A DNA stretch of 64,000 nucleotides, from assembly GCA_029884425.1 (NCBI GenBank), contig JAOUHV010000010.1:17164-81163 (forward strand), given 5' to 3'. Shown here piece after piece: positions 17,644 to 25,834 of the stretch (position 1 is its first letter; every line of letters begins with the position of its first letter). The position numbers were made by a program, and so were the translations under genes. The notes beneath the pieces were generated by a model. That model saw only the letters and a program-made list of their open reading frames with translations. It was not told where the DNA came from and ran no database searches. This DNA is from Gammaproteobacteria bacterium (GTDB taxonomy: Bacteria > Pseudomonadota > Gammaproteobacteria > S012-40).

Positions 17644-18480
17644 ATGATCGAGTTGGCTTCGCGCTTGACGCCGGCGAGACAGGATATCAACCGCGTTGAT
17701 GTGGATGGAATAAACCGGTCGTGGTATTCCCAGCACGTGAAGACCGGGCCGTTTACCTCCGATTGGCACAGGCACAACAAGGCGCAGTTGCTGTATGCCG
17801 AGGGCGGAGTAGTGCATTTGCAGAACAAGCGCCGCAGTTTGTTATTGCCCGCACACCACGGTGCATGGATTCCGGCGAACATGGAGCACCGCATGAATTC
17901 AGCCTCACCGGAATTATACCTGCGGACGGTTTATTTTGATGAACCCTGCCCCGAAGAGGTGGTGTTGCGCGATTTGAATGTATTTCCTATCAGTTCATTG
18001 GCGCGGGAAATGGTGTATTACACCAAAATCTGGAACAGCCAGACTACCAATCCTGATGAAGTTGAGCGCAGCTTTTTCCATACCTTGCGGATTTTATTGC
18101 CTCAGTGGGCAGCAGCAACAATGCCATTGACCTTGCCGACGACCGATCATGTTCGGTTGCGGCCAATGCTGGAACACGTGATCGCACACCTGGAGAAGGA
18201 TATTCAGGTTGAGGATTTGGCGAGTCGCTTTGGTGCGTCATCGCGGACGGTGATGCGCTTGTTCCAGAACGAATTGGGTATGGGGTTTTCCACTTACCTG
18301 CGCGTTGCGCGCGTCATCAAGGCGTTGGATTTGTTTAGTCGCCCGGGGATGAATGTTTCCAGTGTGTGCTATGCCGTGGGTTACGAGAGCATCAGCGCGT
18401 TTAGCAACACCTTCCGCCAGCTGGTGGGTTTGCGGCCCAACCAATATCTGAAAATGGCGCTACAGTCTCAATACGGCTAG
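17644..18480 (+). CDS. AraC family transcriptional regulator
   Basis: The 278-residue protein has an N-terminal cupin-like effector domain (W-H-R-H-N-K-A-Q-L-L-Y then H-H-G-A-W-I-P-A-N near residue 80) and a C-terminal AraC double helix-turn-helix at about 170-272. The first helix-turn-helix is seen in V-E-D-L-A-S-R-F-G-A-S-S-R-T, the second in the family signature V-C-Y-A-V-G-Y-E-S-I-S-A-F. A GGAG lies seven bases before ATG 17644. The effector is unknown, and no obvious target operon sits next to it; the gene-poor stretch upstream may hold its own operator. A good terminator follows. Confidence 0.92.
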   Translation: MIELASRLTPARQDINRVDVDGINRSWYSQHVKTGPFTSDWHRHNKAQLLYAEGGVVHLQNKRRSLLLPAHHGAWIPANMEHRMNSASPELYLRTVYFDEPCPEEVVLRDLNVFPISSLAREMVYYTKIWNSQTTNPDEVERSFFHTLRILLPQWAAATMPLTLPTTDHVRLRPMLEHVIAHLEKDIQVEDLASRFGASSRTVMRLFQNELGMGFSTYLRVARVIKALDLFSRPGMNVSSVCYAVGYESISAFSNTFRQLVGLRPNQYLKMALQSQYG

Positions 18481-18516
18481 TCAGGCTTCCCTCCCCTCTG
18501 ACGGCTATCGAGGTGA

Positions 18517-18547
18517 CAATGCCCGCATTCACGGGCATTGTTTTTTT
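18517..18547 (+). terminator. Rho-independent terminator after the AraC gene
   Basis: Nine-base perfect arms, CAATGCCCG (18517-18525) and CGGGCATTG (18532-18540), enclose a 6-base loop, followed by seven T residues at 18541-18547. It ends transcription of the AraC gene just before the stop of the converging ubiI gene. Confidence 0.88.
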
Positions 18548-19780
18548 CTAGGCCTGGTTGGGATTGCGCGATAGCGGCGGCAGCTCGCCCTTCAGTCCCA
18601 TGGCATGCTGGATAACTTCGTGTTTCAGCGGTGCCAGCCGGTCCATGGCATCCAGTCCCAGATTGCGTCCCAGGCTCAGTGTGCGGATATCGTTGCTGAA
18701 CAGCCGCTTGAAACCATCCATGGAGGCCATCATCAGCAGGTTGTCGCTTTTGCGCGCACGCTCGTATTTACGCAGGTTGTGCCGGCGACCAAAATCCCGC
18801 CCCTGTTGCAGACGATCACTAATCATTTCCACCAGTGCCGCCGCGTCCAGCAGTCCCAGGTTCACGCCCTGTCCAGCCAGCGGGTGAATGGCGTGAGCGG
18901 CATCGCCAGCCAGGGCAACGCGTTCGCGCACGTATTCGTGACTGTGCTGCAGGCGCAGCGGAAACGCAGCGCGCTTGCCAGTGCTGGCGACTCGTCCCAG
19001 TGGCGTGTCGCCCAGGGCATCGGTCATGCGTTGCAAAAAGTCGGTTTCATCCAGTGCGAGTAATTCTTCGGCCTGTTCATGACTGGTCGACCAAACAATG
19101 GCGCTGTGATTGCCGGCCATGGGCAAAAACGCCAGCGGGCCAGTGGGCAGAAAGCGCTGCCAGCAAGTGTCCTGGTGGCTGTGTTCGGTGGTGACCACGC
19201 ACACGACTGCCTTTTGGCCATACGGCCAGCCGGTGGTTTGAATGCCCAGCGTTTCGCGTACCCAGGAGCGCGCGCCATCGGTGCCGATCAGCAGTTTGCT
19301 GTGCAGTTCGCGACCGTCCTGCAGTTGCAGTCGGGCGTGTGTGGCGTCGGTGTGCAGGGCCACGGGCTTGCTGGGCGCAAAGTAGTGGATGTTGGCAAAA
19401 TCGCGCATGCGCTCGACCAGGGCTGCCTGGATGACGGAGTTTTCGATGATGTGGCCTAGATCCGGCTCGGCCAGTTCGGCGCTGTCAAAATGAATCTGTC
19501 CCTGGCCGGTGGCGTCCCACACCCGCATGTCGTGATAGGGATGAACCCGGCGGGCGACCATGTTGGGCCAGGCACCAACGGCAGTCAAAAAGCGTTGCGA
19601 AGCGCGAGTAATGGCGCTGACGCGCAAATCGAAGGGCTGGTCGGGTTGCCAGTCGGTGCGGGCCTCATGGGCATCCAGCACGGCGATGCGCAATTCCTGA
19701 GGCGCGAGCGCGCAGGCAATCGCAGCGCCCACCATGCCGCCACCAACGATGACGACATCATATTGCAGCGGTGAATTCAT
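18548..19780 (-). CDS. ubiI: Ubiquinone biosynthesis FAD monooxygenase, UbiI/VisC type
   Basis: This flavin hydroxylase of the UbiH/COQ6 family adds a ring hydroxyl during ubiquinone synthesis; UbiI acts at C5 of the ring. The 410-residue protein has the N-terminal dinucleotide-binding V-I-V-G-G-G-M-V-G and the second FAD signature A-L-A-G-D-A-A-H-A-I-H-P-L-A-G-Q-G. Its ATG overlaps the ubiH stop by four bases (ATGA). The gene order ygfB-pepP-ubiH-visC is the classic gammaproteobacterial one, which supports the UbiI assignment; UbiF is a close paralogue and cannot be fully excluded. A UbiM-like broad-specificity role is less likely with two paralogues present. Confidence 0.85.
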   Translation of the reverse strand: MNSPLQYDVVIVGGGMVGAAIACALAPQELRIAVLDAHEARTDWQPDQPFDLRVSAITRASQRFLTAVGAWPNMVARRVHPYHDMRVWDATGQGQIHFDSAELAEPDLGHIIENSVIQAALVERMRDFANIHYFAPSKPVALHTDATHARLQLQDGRELHSKLLIGTDGARSWVRETLGIQTTGWPYGQKAVVCVVTTEHSHQDTCWQRFLPTGPLAFLPMAGNHSAIVWSTSHEQAEELLALDETDFLQRMTDALGDTPLGRVASTGKRAAFPLRLQHSHEYVRERVALAGDAAHAIHPLAGQGVNLGLLDAAALVEMISDRLQQGRDFGRRHNLRKYERARKSDNLLMMASMDGFKRLFSNDIRTLSLGRNLGLDAMDRLAPLKHEVIQHAMGLKGELPPLSRNPNQA

Positions 19781-20997
19781 AGCGGTAATCCTCGTGACAG
19801 TCGCGGCAGTCGACCACGCAGGCCCATGGCCTGACGCGCCAGGGCGTGTTTGATGGGCGGAATCAGATTGGTGAGTCCCAGTGCCTTGCTGCGCGCCATT
19901 TCTACCGGCCCGAGGGGATTGGTGAAAATTCGAATCAGGCTGTCGGTGAAGCGGGCAACGTCGCGCTGGTCGCGATCACGCCACTGCGAGTACGCGCGCA
20001 GCAGTGCGTCGCTGCCGATGTCTTGTTGATTGCGTACTGCATCAGCGATCAATTCCGCCAGAGTGGCAACATCACGGATGCCCAGATTAAATCCCTGGCC
20101 GGCTACCGGGTGAACAGTATGGGCGGCATTGCCAATGAACACCGTGCTGGGGGCGATGTCGCGCTCAATGCGCATCAAGGCTAATGGATAGGCGGTGCGT
20201 GCCGAGCAGCGGGTAAAGCGTCCCAGGCGAAAACCAAAACGTTGTTGCAGTTGCGCCAGGAAGGCTTCATCGTCCAGTGCCATCAGGGTGTCGAGTTGAT
20301 CATTTTTGACGGTGTATACCAGCGACAGGCGGTTTTCGCTGAGCGGCAGCAGCGCCAGCGGGCCACTGTCGGTGAAGCGTTCGTAGGCGACATGCTGGTG
20401 TTTTTTCTCGCTGGAGACGGTACAGATCACTGCCGTTTGCTGATAGTCGCGCTTGTGTGTGTCGATCTGTAATTGCTGGCGGACAACCGAATCACCGCCG
20501 TCAGCAGCGATCACCAGGCGAGCGCTTAGCTGACGCTGCTCGCCGTTTTGTTCGATGGTCAGTTGCGCACCTTGTGAGTCCGTTTGCAGTTGGGTCAGGC
20601 GGGCGGGAATGATTTGCTCAATCTGCGGTTGCTGATCCAGGGCGCGCTTGAGCGCCTGGCCGACGAAGCGGCTTTCTACCACGTAACCCAGCGCTGCCAC
20701 ACCTTCTTCGCGATGATTGAGACGGGTGACGCCAAAGTGGCCGCGATCGGAAATATGAATATCCAGAATCGGCGTGGCACCGGGCTGCATGTCTGGCCAC
20801 AGCCCCATGCTGTCGATGATGCGTTGACTGCCCTGGGCCAGGGCAATGGCACGGACGTCGTAGCTGGGCTGCTGTTCGGAGCGGAACGGAAAGGCTTCGA
20901 TCAGGCCAATGCGCAGCGGCAGCGGTGCGAGCGCACAGGCCATGCTGGCGCCCACCATGCCGCCACCGACGATCAGGATATCGTAGTCGTGGTTCAT
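19777..20997 (-). CDS. ubiH: 2-octaprenyl-6-methoxyphenol hydroxylase UbiH
   Basis: UbiH is the FAD-dependent C1 hydroxylase of ubiquinone synthesis. The 406-residue protein shows I-L-I-V-G-G-G-M-V-G at the N-terminus, the middle A-D-G-G-D-S-V-V-R motif and F-I-G-N-A-A-H-T-V-H-P-V-A-G-Q-G near residue 300; the G-N-A-A-H-T version is typical of UbiH. The open frame extends 132 bases into pepP, but ATG 20997 fits the family N-terminus and follows the pepP stop by one base. It lies between pepP and ubiI in a compact minus-strand operon. Confidence 0.9.
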   Translation of the reverse strand: MNHDYDILIVGGGMVGASMACALAPLPLRIGLIEAFPFRSEQQPSYDVRAIALAQGSQRIIDSMGLWPDMQPGATPILDIHISDRGHFGVTRLNHREEGVAALGYVVESRFVGQALKRALDQQPQIEQIIPARLTQLQTDSQGAQLTIEQNGEQRQLSARLVIAADGGDSVVRQQLQIDTHKRDYQQTAVICTVSSEKKHQHVAYERFTDSGPLALLPLSENRLSLVYTVKNDQLDTLMALDDEAFLAQLQQRFGFRLGRFTRCSARTAYPLALMRIERDIAPSTVFIGNAAHTVHPVAGQGFNLGIRDVATLAELIADAVRNQQDIGSDALLRAYSQWRDRDQRDVARFTDSLIRIFTNPLGPVEMARSKALGLTNLIPPIKHALARQAMGLRGRLPRLSRGLPL

Positions 20998-20998
20998 A

Positions 20999-22312
20999 TC
21001 ACCCTGCCATGAGTGCTTCGATGTCTTTAATTTCCTTGATAACGCCGGCAGTAAGTACTTCGTTACCGTCAGCGGTGACCAACACGTCATCTTCAATCCG
21101 GATACCGATGCCATGCCATTTTTTGGCAACGCCTTTGGCGCCGGGCTCGATGTACAGGCCGGGCTCGACGGTCAGTACCATGCCGGGCTGCAGTTCGCGC
21201 CACTTGCCATTTTGTTTGTAGGCACCGACGTCGTGCACGTCCATGCCCAGCCAATGGCCGGTGCGGTGCATGTAGAAACGACGATAGGCTTCGTCTTTGA
21301 TCAGTTGTTTGACCTCGCCCTTGAGCAGGCCCAGATCGACTAAACCTTGAGTCAGGATCTGTACTGCCACGTCGTGCGGTTTGTTCCAGGGATTGCCGGG
21401 TTTGACGGCCTTGATGGCAGCCTTTTGTGCATTCAGGACGACCTGGTACAGCGCTGCCTGTTCCTTGCTGAACGTGCCGTTGACCGGGAAGGTGCGGGTG
21501 ATGTCTGCAGCGTAGTATTGATACTCGGCGCCGGCATCGATGAGCAGCAGGTCGCCGTCATTCAGCGCCATGTTGTTTTCGATGTAATGCAGGATGCAGC
21601 TGTTGTGGCCGCAGCCGACGATGGAGTTGTAGGCCACTTCGCAGCCATGACGACGGAAATGGCCAAGGATTTCTGCTTCGACTTCAAACTCCAGCATGCC
21701 CGGTTGGCAGCGCTGCATAGCCAGGGTATGTGCCTGGGCGCTGATATTGGCCGCATGGCGCATGAGTTTGATTTCTTCGCTGGATTTGAACAGCCGCATT
21801 TCGTGAATCAGGTCGTCCGAGCTGAGCAGTGCCTTGGGGGCGCCTATGCCTTGACGGGCTTTTTGTTTGACCTCACCCAGCCAGCCAATGACCATGGCGT
21901 CGAATTCGCTGTCGTCGCCCAAGGGGTAGTGGACGCTGTCGCGATTGGCCATCAGCTCGGGCATGATCTCGTCCAGTTGATCAATGGCAAACACCTGTTG
22001 GGCGTCAAAATCGCGCTCTGCGCCTTCCAGTCCAGCCCGGCGGCCATGCCAGGTTTCCATCAGTGGATCGCGTTCGCGGCAGAACAGCACATATTCGCCT
22101 TCCTTGCGTCCCGGCAGAAACACCGCGACGGCTTCCGGTTCGGCAAAGCCGGTCAGATAGTGGAAGTCGCTGTGGGGGCGGAAGCGAAACTCGGTGTCGC
22201 GATTGCGTTTGACTTCATGCGCGGTGGGAATAATGGCCATGCCGTTGCTGCCCAGTTGAGCGAGCAGCTTTTTACGGCGTTGTTTGAATTCGTTGCGGCT
22301 GAGTTTGAGCAT
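20999..22312 (-). CDS. pepP: Xaa-Pro aminopeptidase
   Basis: PepP removes N-terminal residues that precede proline and is a dimetal (Mn) enzyme of the pita-bread fold. The 437-residue protein has the N-terminal creatinase-like domain and a catalytic domain with all five metal ligands: the aspartates in L-I-D-A-G-A-E and A-A-D-I-T-R-T-F, the histidine in T-G-H-W-L-G-M-D-V-H-D-V-G, and the glutamates in V-E-P-G-L-Y-I and R-I-E-D-D-V-L. Length equals the E. coli enzyme within a few residues. Its start overlaps the ygfB stop by one base. Confidence 0.96.
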   Translation of the reverse strand: MLKLSRNEFKQRRKKLLAQLGSNGMAIIPTAHEVKRNRDTEFRFRPHSDFHYLTGFAEPEAVAVFLPGRKEGEYVLFCRERDPLMETWHGRRAGLEGAERDFDAQQVFAIDQLDEIMPELMANRDSVHYPLGDDSEFDAMVIGWLGEVKQKARQGIGAPKALLSSDDLIHEMRLFKSSEEIKLMRHAANISAQAHTLAMQRCQPGMLEFEVEAEILGHFRRHGCEVAYNSIVGCGHNSCILHYIENNMALNDGDLLLIDAGAEYQYYAADITRTFPVNGTFSKEQAALYQVVLNAQKAAIKAVKPGNPWNKPHDVAVQILTQGLVDLGLLKGEVKQLIKDEAYRRFYMHRTGHWLGMDVHDVGAYKQNGKWRELQPGMVLTVEPGLYIEPGAKGVAKKWHGIGIRIEDDVLVTADGNEVLTAGVIKEIKDIEALMAG

Positions 22313-22884
22313 TAATGAATGGTTTTGCTTTCGGCTTGGTTAGGGTGATTGAGTTCGCCGTAGACGACCAATGCGCCGATGCGCACGTATTCGACAACCT
22401 CGGCATAGGCGGATTCGCCGGCGTCCTCGTCTTCGTTATCGTCAAAGTCGGCCTTGGAAATGTGCAGTATGTCCTGCAGCACTTCGCGGGCGTCCTTGGG
22501 CAGATTGTCCAGATCCTTGATGCCAGCAATGGTCAGGCCATACAAAAATCCCTGGCACCACTCGCCCAGATCCTGAACGCGCTCTTCCAGTGGCTCAACG
22601 TCTGCGCGCAGCATTAGTTGCAGGGCAAACTGGCCTTGCTGAAATTGTTCAATGGTGATGTCATGCATCTCGGACAGCAGGTTCAGTGCTTCTTTGAGCA
22701 GCAGGTTTTGCGGGTCGTAATCGCCCATGATCTGCTCAATCCAGAGCTGCTTGGCGCTTTGGCCGGTGGCACAAAACAGGCCGCACAAAATGCCATGGGC
22801 TTCGGCGGCATCGGCTTCGGCACGAGCGGATGACAGGGATTGATTGAGTCGGAAAAAATCAACCTGTTGACGAGATTGCTCCAT
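22312..22884 (-). CDS. ygfB: UPF0149 family protein YgfB
   Basis: YgfB is a small, helical, cytoplasmic protein found directly upstream of pepP in many gammaproteobacteria. This copy has 190 residues, with the typical A-H-G-I-L-C-G-L-F-C segment near residue 29 and W-C-Q-G-F-L-Y-G-L near 108, which define the UPF0149 family. In Pseudomonas the homologue influences expression of ampDh3 and beta-lactam resistance; that role here is only an inference. It is the second gene of the minus-strand ubi operon, two bases after the small gene at 22887. Confidence 0.92.
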   Translation of the reverse strand: MEQSRQQVDFFRLNQSLSSARAEADAAEAHGILCGLFCATGQSAKQLWIEQIMGDYDPQNLLLKEALNLLSEMHDITIEQFQQGQFALQLMLRADVEPLEERVQDLGEWCQGFLYGLTIAGIKDLDNLPKDAREVLQDILHISKADFDDNEDEDAGESAYAEVVEYVRIGALVVYGELNHPNQAESKTIH

Positions 22885-22886
22885 TT

Positions 22887-23171
22887 TTAGAATGCCTCTA
22901 TGCGTGCTTCGTAGGGAAATAATAACAGACGGTACAATGTTTCACCGAACTGGATGTGGGTCGCGCGCGGTTGATCAAGTTTAATGCTGCCATCGCTGCC
23001 GGACAACCCTTTGATGCCAAACTGCTTTTGCTCGATCAGCAGGTTTAGGAACTGTTCCAGTTCGAGGCGAGGGATTTCGCCGGTATTGTCGACCACCCGG
23101 CAAGGGCGGCCATTCGGTGTTTGACCATCGACAATGGTGGCGTGCGCCGACGGTGGTGGAGTATGGGTCAT
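22887..23171 (-). CDS. Small conserved-looking hypothetical protein upstream of ygfB
   Basis: I do not recognise this 94-residue protein. It starts with a proline-rich, probably disordered segment (H-T-P-P-P-S-A-H) and continues with a compact part containing L-E-L-E-Q-F-L-N-L-L-I and a C-terminal Y-R-L-L-L-F-P-Y. The frame is open for another 200 bases upstream, but that part is cysteine- and serine-rich shadow of the opposite strand, so ATG 23171 is preferred. It begins the ygfB-pepP-ubiH-ubiI operon, with two bases before ygfB, which supports it being real. It is divergent from the zapA operon. Confidence 0.6.
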   Translation of the reverse strand: MTHTPPPSAHATIVDGQTPNGRPCRVVDNTGEIPRLELEQFLNLLIEQKQFGIKGLSGSDGSIKLDQPRATHIQFGETLYRLLLFPYEARIEAF

Positions 23172-23268
23172 GCCATTTCGCTTTAGCTTAATCGCGGAAA
23201 ATGCTAGCATTCTAACGGAAAATTGTCGTGGGGTTGAGCTCTTTGGTGGGCGGATTGGGGTGGCAAAA

Positions 23269-23502
23269 ATGAATAAAAATATTGAACAGCAGCTGCAGAC
23301 CCTGGGCGTGGACTCGCTTGAGCAGGCGGTGGAGTCCTTGATTCGTTTGGTGGAAGAGCTGCAGCAAGACAATCACGAATTAAAAGCGCAGGTGTCGCGA
23401 TTGCTGGCGGAGCGTGCGGAGTTGATCGATCGCAATGACATAGCGCGTCATCGCGTTGAGTCCATCATCACTCGTTTGAAAGAGATGGAAGAAAAAGCAT
23501 GA
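23269..23502 (+). CDS. TIGR02449-type small coiled-coil protein upstream of zapA
   Basis: This 77-residue protein is almost entirely one predicted coiled coil, with heptad-like L-V-E-E-L-Q-Q-D-N-H-E-L-K and L-L-A-E-R-A-E-L-I-D. Short proteins of this form immediately upstream of zapA are a recognised gammaproteobacterial family (TIGR02449). Its stop overlaps the zapA start by four bases (ATGA), so the pair is coupled and may work together, perhaps in division; no function is proven. ATG 23269 was chosen over an upstream in-frame ATG because it starts the conserved helix. Confidence 0.8.
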   Translation: MNKNIEQQLQTLGVDSLEQAVESLIRLVEELQQDNHELKAQVSRLLAERAELIDRNDIARHRVESIITRLKEMEEKA

Positions 23503-23816
23503 GTTCCCACAACCAGATTACGGTAGTGATTGATATTCTGGGGAAGGAGTATCGTATTGCCTGTAGTAACCAGGAAAAAGATGCGCTATTACGCGCCGCG
23601 CAACATTTGAACGAAAAAGTGAATCAGATCAAAAATGGCGGACGCGTTGTTGGCGGTGAAAAAATTGTGGTGATGGCTGCGTTGAATCTGGCGCATGAGC
23701 TGCTGGATCAACAGGATGCAGAAAAAAACAGCGCCAAGGCGTTGGGGCAGCGTTTGGCAGGTCTCAAGCATCGGGTTGACACCGTGCTGGATGAGTGCTC
23801 ACAGCTTGAAATGTAA
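23499..23816 (+). CDS. zapA: Cell division protein ZapA
   Basis: ZapA binds FtsZ filaments in the cytoplasm, bundles them and stabilises the Z ring. The 105-residue protein has the N-terminal globular beta-alpha part (V-V-I-D-I-L-G-K-E-Y-R-I-A-C) and A-A-x-x-L-N-E-K-V, followed by V-V-M-A-A-L-N-L-A-H-E-L-L and a C-terminal coiled coil. Length is normal. As in E. coli, the 6S RNA gene and ygfA follow directly. Confidence 0.95.
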   Translation: MSSHNQITVVIDILGKEYRIACSNQEKDALLRAAQHLNEKVNQIKNGGRVVGGEKIVVMAALNLAHELLDQQDAEKNSAKALGQRLAGLKHRVDTVLDECSQLEM

Positions 23817-23833
23817 AATATCCCAATAAATTC

Positions 23834-23862
23834 TTGGCGTTCGTGTTCCTTCCGGGTATAAA
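23834..23862 (+). promoter_or_regulatory. Sigma-70 type promoter of the 6S RNA gene
   Basis: A -35 box TTGGCG at 23834-23839 and a -10 box TATAAA at 23857-23862 are separated by exactly 17 bases. Transcription should start at about 23869, some 15 bases before the predicted 5' end of the mature 6S stem. That fits a precursor trimmed at its 5' end. Confidence 0.75.
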
Positions 23863-23883
23863 ATAGCAGTAAGTTCCAGTTTT

Positions 23884-24065
23884 GGCGTGCTCTACGGCGT
23901 TCGTGGATGCTCTTATATTTCTTGAGCCGATAATCTTCTTTAGGGAACTAACCTTGGTGCTGTGTGCATGTCCGCACGACGGAAAGCCTAATGCACTAAT
24001 TGCTGTTCCCACTTGAACCGTTGGGTTCGAGAAGAGTGAGCGTTGCGGCGCAGGTGGAGTACGCC
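23884..24065 (+). ncRNA. ssrS: 6S RNA (SsrS)
   Basis: 6S RNA binds the housekeeping RNA polymerase holoenzyme and down-regulates many promoters in stationary phase. The location between zapA and ygfA is the conserved one. Terminal sequences GGCGTGCTCTAC (23884-23895) and GTGGAGTACGCC (24054-24065) pair over 12 bases with two G-U pairs. This gives a 182-base RNA, close to the 184 of E. coli. Conserved internal segments are present: TGAGCCGATA at 23923, GCATGTCCGCACGACGGAA at about 23967, CTTGAACC with GGGTTCGAG at 24012-24031 and GCGGCGCA at 24045. The ends are predicted from pairing and may be off by a few bases. Confidence 0.9.
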
Positions 24066-24078
24066 TCCTAAATTCCCC

Positions 24079-24672
24079 ATGACCAGAAACGAAATTCGGC
24101 GCCAGATGCGCGTCAAACGACGGGCTTTGTCGCTCGTGCAGCGTGAACACGCCGCGCGATGTTTGCTCACACAGCTCGCCAGGCATTTCCGTTTTGCCTC
24201 GTTTCAAAATATCGCCTGCTATTTGACCAATGACGGTGAGTTATCACCGCATTTTTTTGTTGAAGCCTGTTGGCGACAACGGCGTAAAATTTATTTGCCG
24301 GTTGTACAGGGGCGCGCATTTGCGCGAATGCGATTTGCGCCGTTTGATAAAACCAGTGTGATGCAAAAAAATCGCTTTGGCATTCCTGAGCCGAAAACGC
24401 GGATGGCGAATATGCGCGATGGTCGGAGAATTGATCTGGTGTTGATGCCGCTGGTGGCATTTGATGCGCAGGGCAATCGTCTAGGGATGGGTGGTGGATT
24501 TTATGATCGCACATTTGCATATTTGCGCCATCGCCGCCATTGGTGCAAGCCGATTTTGCTGGGCGTGGCGTATGATTTTCAGCAGATGGATTCTCTGCCG
24601 ATAGAGTCGTGGGATGTGCCGCTGGATGGTATTGTGACCGAAACCCGGTTGATCTGGTTTAAAAATAGGTGA
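24079..24672 (+). CDS. ygfA: 5-formyltetrahydrofolate cyclo-ligase family protein (YgfA)
   Basis: The enzyme converts 5-formyltetrahydrofolate to 5,10-methenyltetrahydrofolate using ATP. The 197-residue protein has the basic R-x-x-R-R-A-L N-terminal region that contacts ATP, G-I-P-E-P-K near residue 110 and the C-terminal signature G-N-R-L-G-M-G-G-G-F-Y-D-R. The ATG at 24079 lies 13 bases after the end of the 6S RNA and is preferred over one 36 bases earlier inside the RNA. Co-transcription with ssrS, as in E. coli, is likely. In enterics the gene is also linked to persister formation; that is not shown here. Confidence 0.93.
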   Translation: MTRNEIRRQMRVKRRALSLVQREHAARCLLTQLARHFRFASFQNIACYLTNDGELSPHFFVEACWRQRRKIYLPVVQGRAFARMRFAPFDKTSVMQKNRFGIPEPKTRMANMRDGRRIDLVLMPLVAFDAQGNRLGMGGGFYDRTFAYLRHRRHWCKPILLGVAYDFQQMDSLPIESWDVPLDGIVTETRLIWFKNR

Positions 24673-24677
24673 ATGAC

Positions 24678-25136
24678 GTGAAGTATTGGTTAATGAAATC
24701 CGAGCCGGATGTTTTTGGAATCGATCACCTTGCATCGCGTGCAGATCAAACCGAGCATTGGGACGGAGTGCGTAATTATCAGGCGCGCAACATGATGCGC
24801 GATGAAATGCGTGTGGGTGATCAGGTGTTTTTTTATCACTCCAATGCGGATGTTCCGGGTGTGGTGGGAATTGCTGAAGTTGTGCGCGAAGCCTACCCTG
24901 ACTTCACCTCGTGGAATCCCGAATCAAAATATTTTGATCCCAAAAGCACCGCAGACAATCCTCGTTGGTTTATGGTGGATGTTAAATTGGTGCGAAAGTT
25001 CAAGCGAACCATTTCGCTGAAAGAAATTAAGGAAGATCCTGCGCTACAAGAGATGCCTCTGGTCAAAAAAGGCATGCGTCTGTCCATTATGCCGGTTACG
25101 CCGGATCAATGGTTTCATATTCTGGGTTTGGAGTAG
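24678..25136 (+). CDS. EVE domain protein (PUA-like fold)
   Basis: This 152-residue protein is a single EVE domain, a PUA-like fold thought to read modified bases in nucleic acid. It has the characteristic start K-Y-W-L-M-K-S-E-P-D, then W-D-G-V-R-N-Y-Q-A-R-N, G-D-Q-V-F-F-Y-H-S and V-G-I-A-E-V. GTG 24678 gives the usual N-terminus and has AGGTG six bases upstream; GTG 24669 is a second possibility. It follows ygfA by five bases, a common pairing in Pseudomonas relatives. Confidence 0.9.
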   Translation: MKYWLMKSEPDVFGIDHLASRADQTEHWDGVRNYQARNMMRDEMRVGDQVFFYHSNADVPGVVGIAEVVREAYPDFTSWNPESKYFDPKSTADNPRWFMVDVKLVRKFKRTISLKEIKEDPALQEMPLVKKGMRLSIMPVTPDQWFHILGLE

Positions 25137-25825
25137 TGGCGAAAGCCGGCAGATTCTTTTATTTTGAATCGTCGGTTGCGGCGAAGCGAGTGCAATTGGC
25201 ACTGGCCTTTAAACGCGCAAATGTAGAAGTTCATGCGCTGGATTATTTTGACGATCAAACCTTCTTTGATCTTGGTGTGCAACGCAAAGTGCCATTGCTG
25301 CAATTGGCCGATGGACGCTTGCTGCAGGACTCAGAACAAATCCTTTGGCAAATCGATGAGTTATTCCCTCAATCTCCCGCGTTGGTGAATGATTGTATTG
25401 ATGCTGATGCGTGGCAGGCGTTGCTGAACTGGCGCAGTCAGGCTGACCGCTATTTTCAGCGTCTGTACGCGCCATTGATGTTGGCCTATGTTGACGTGGG
25501 TGGAAATGAGCGCAGTGCGCGAGATTACACGCAGCGGGTGCAGCGCCAGTTGGGTGTGTCTGTTGAGGCGTTGGCCAGTGATCGTTATGCCCTGTATGCG
25601 CAATTGGAAGCCCTATCCAGTCTGAAAGCATTGGCTCGCCTGCTCGGCCAGCAAAAATATTACATGCCGTCGTTGAGTATTGCCGATTGTTTGCTGGCGG
25701 CGGATTTTTTTCCGCTGCAACTGATGGATGGCATAAACTTGCCGATAGACCTGCTTTATTATTTGCAGCGTATTGAGCAGGAATCTGGCGTGAATATGCA
25801 GCAGGCGTTGCTGCGTCCTTTATGA
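25136..25825 (+). CDS. Glutathione S-transferase-like protein
   Basis: The 229-residue protein has a thioredoxin-like N-terminal half. This is seen in F-F-Y-F-E-S-S-V-A-A-K-R-V near the expected active site, K-V-P-L-L-Q-L-A-D-G (with the cis-proline) and L-Q-D-S-E-Q-I-L-W (with the glutathione-binding Glu/Ser). An all-helical C-terminal half ends with S-I-A-D-C-L-L-A-A. This is the GST layout, though sequence similarity is modest and the substrate is unknown. GTG 25136 overlaps the EVE stop codon by one base, suggesting coupling. Confidence 0.68.
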   Translation: MAKAGRFFYFESSVAAKRVQLALAFKRANVEVHALDYFDDQTFFDLGVQRKVPLLQLADGRLLQDSEQILWQIDELFPQSPALVNDCIDADAWQALLNWRSQADRYFQRLYAPLMLAYVDVGGNERSARDYTQRVQRQLGVSVEALASDRYALYAQLEALSSLKALARLLGQQKYYMPSLSIADCLLAADFFPLQLMDGINLPIDLLYYLQRIEQESGVNMQQALLRPL

Positions 25826-25834
25826 GAGGAAATT

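Noticed and set aside
20998..21129. N-terminal extension of UbiH into pepP
   Set aside because: The extra 44 residues are a shadow of pepP in another frame and lie before the conserved FAD-binding start.
21347..22315. Long plus-strand frame of 322 codons
   Set aside because: It lies opposite pepP, lacks any recognisable domain and mirrors the codon pattern of the real gene.
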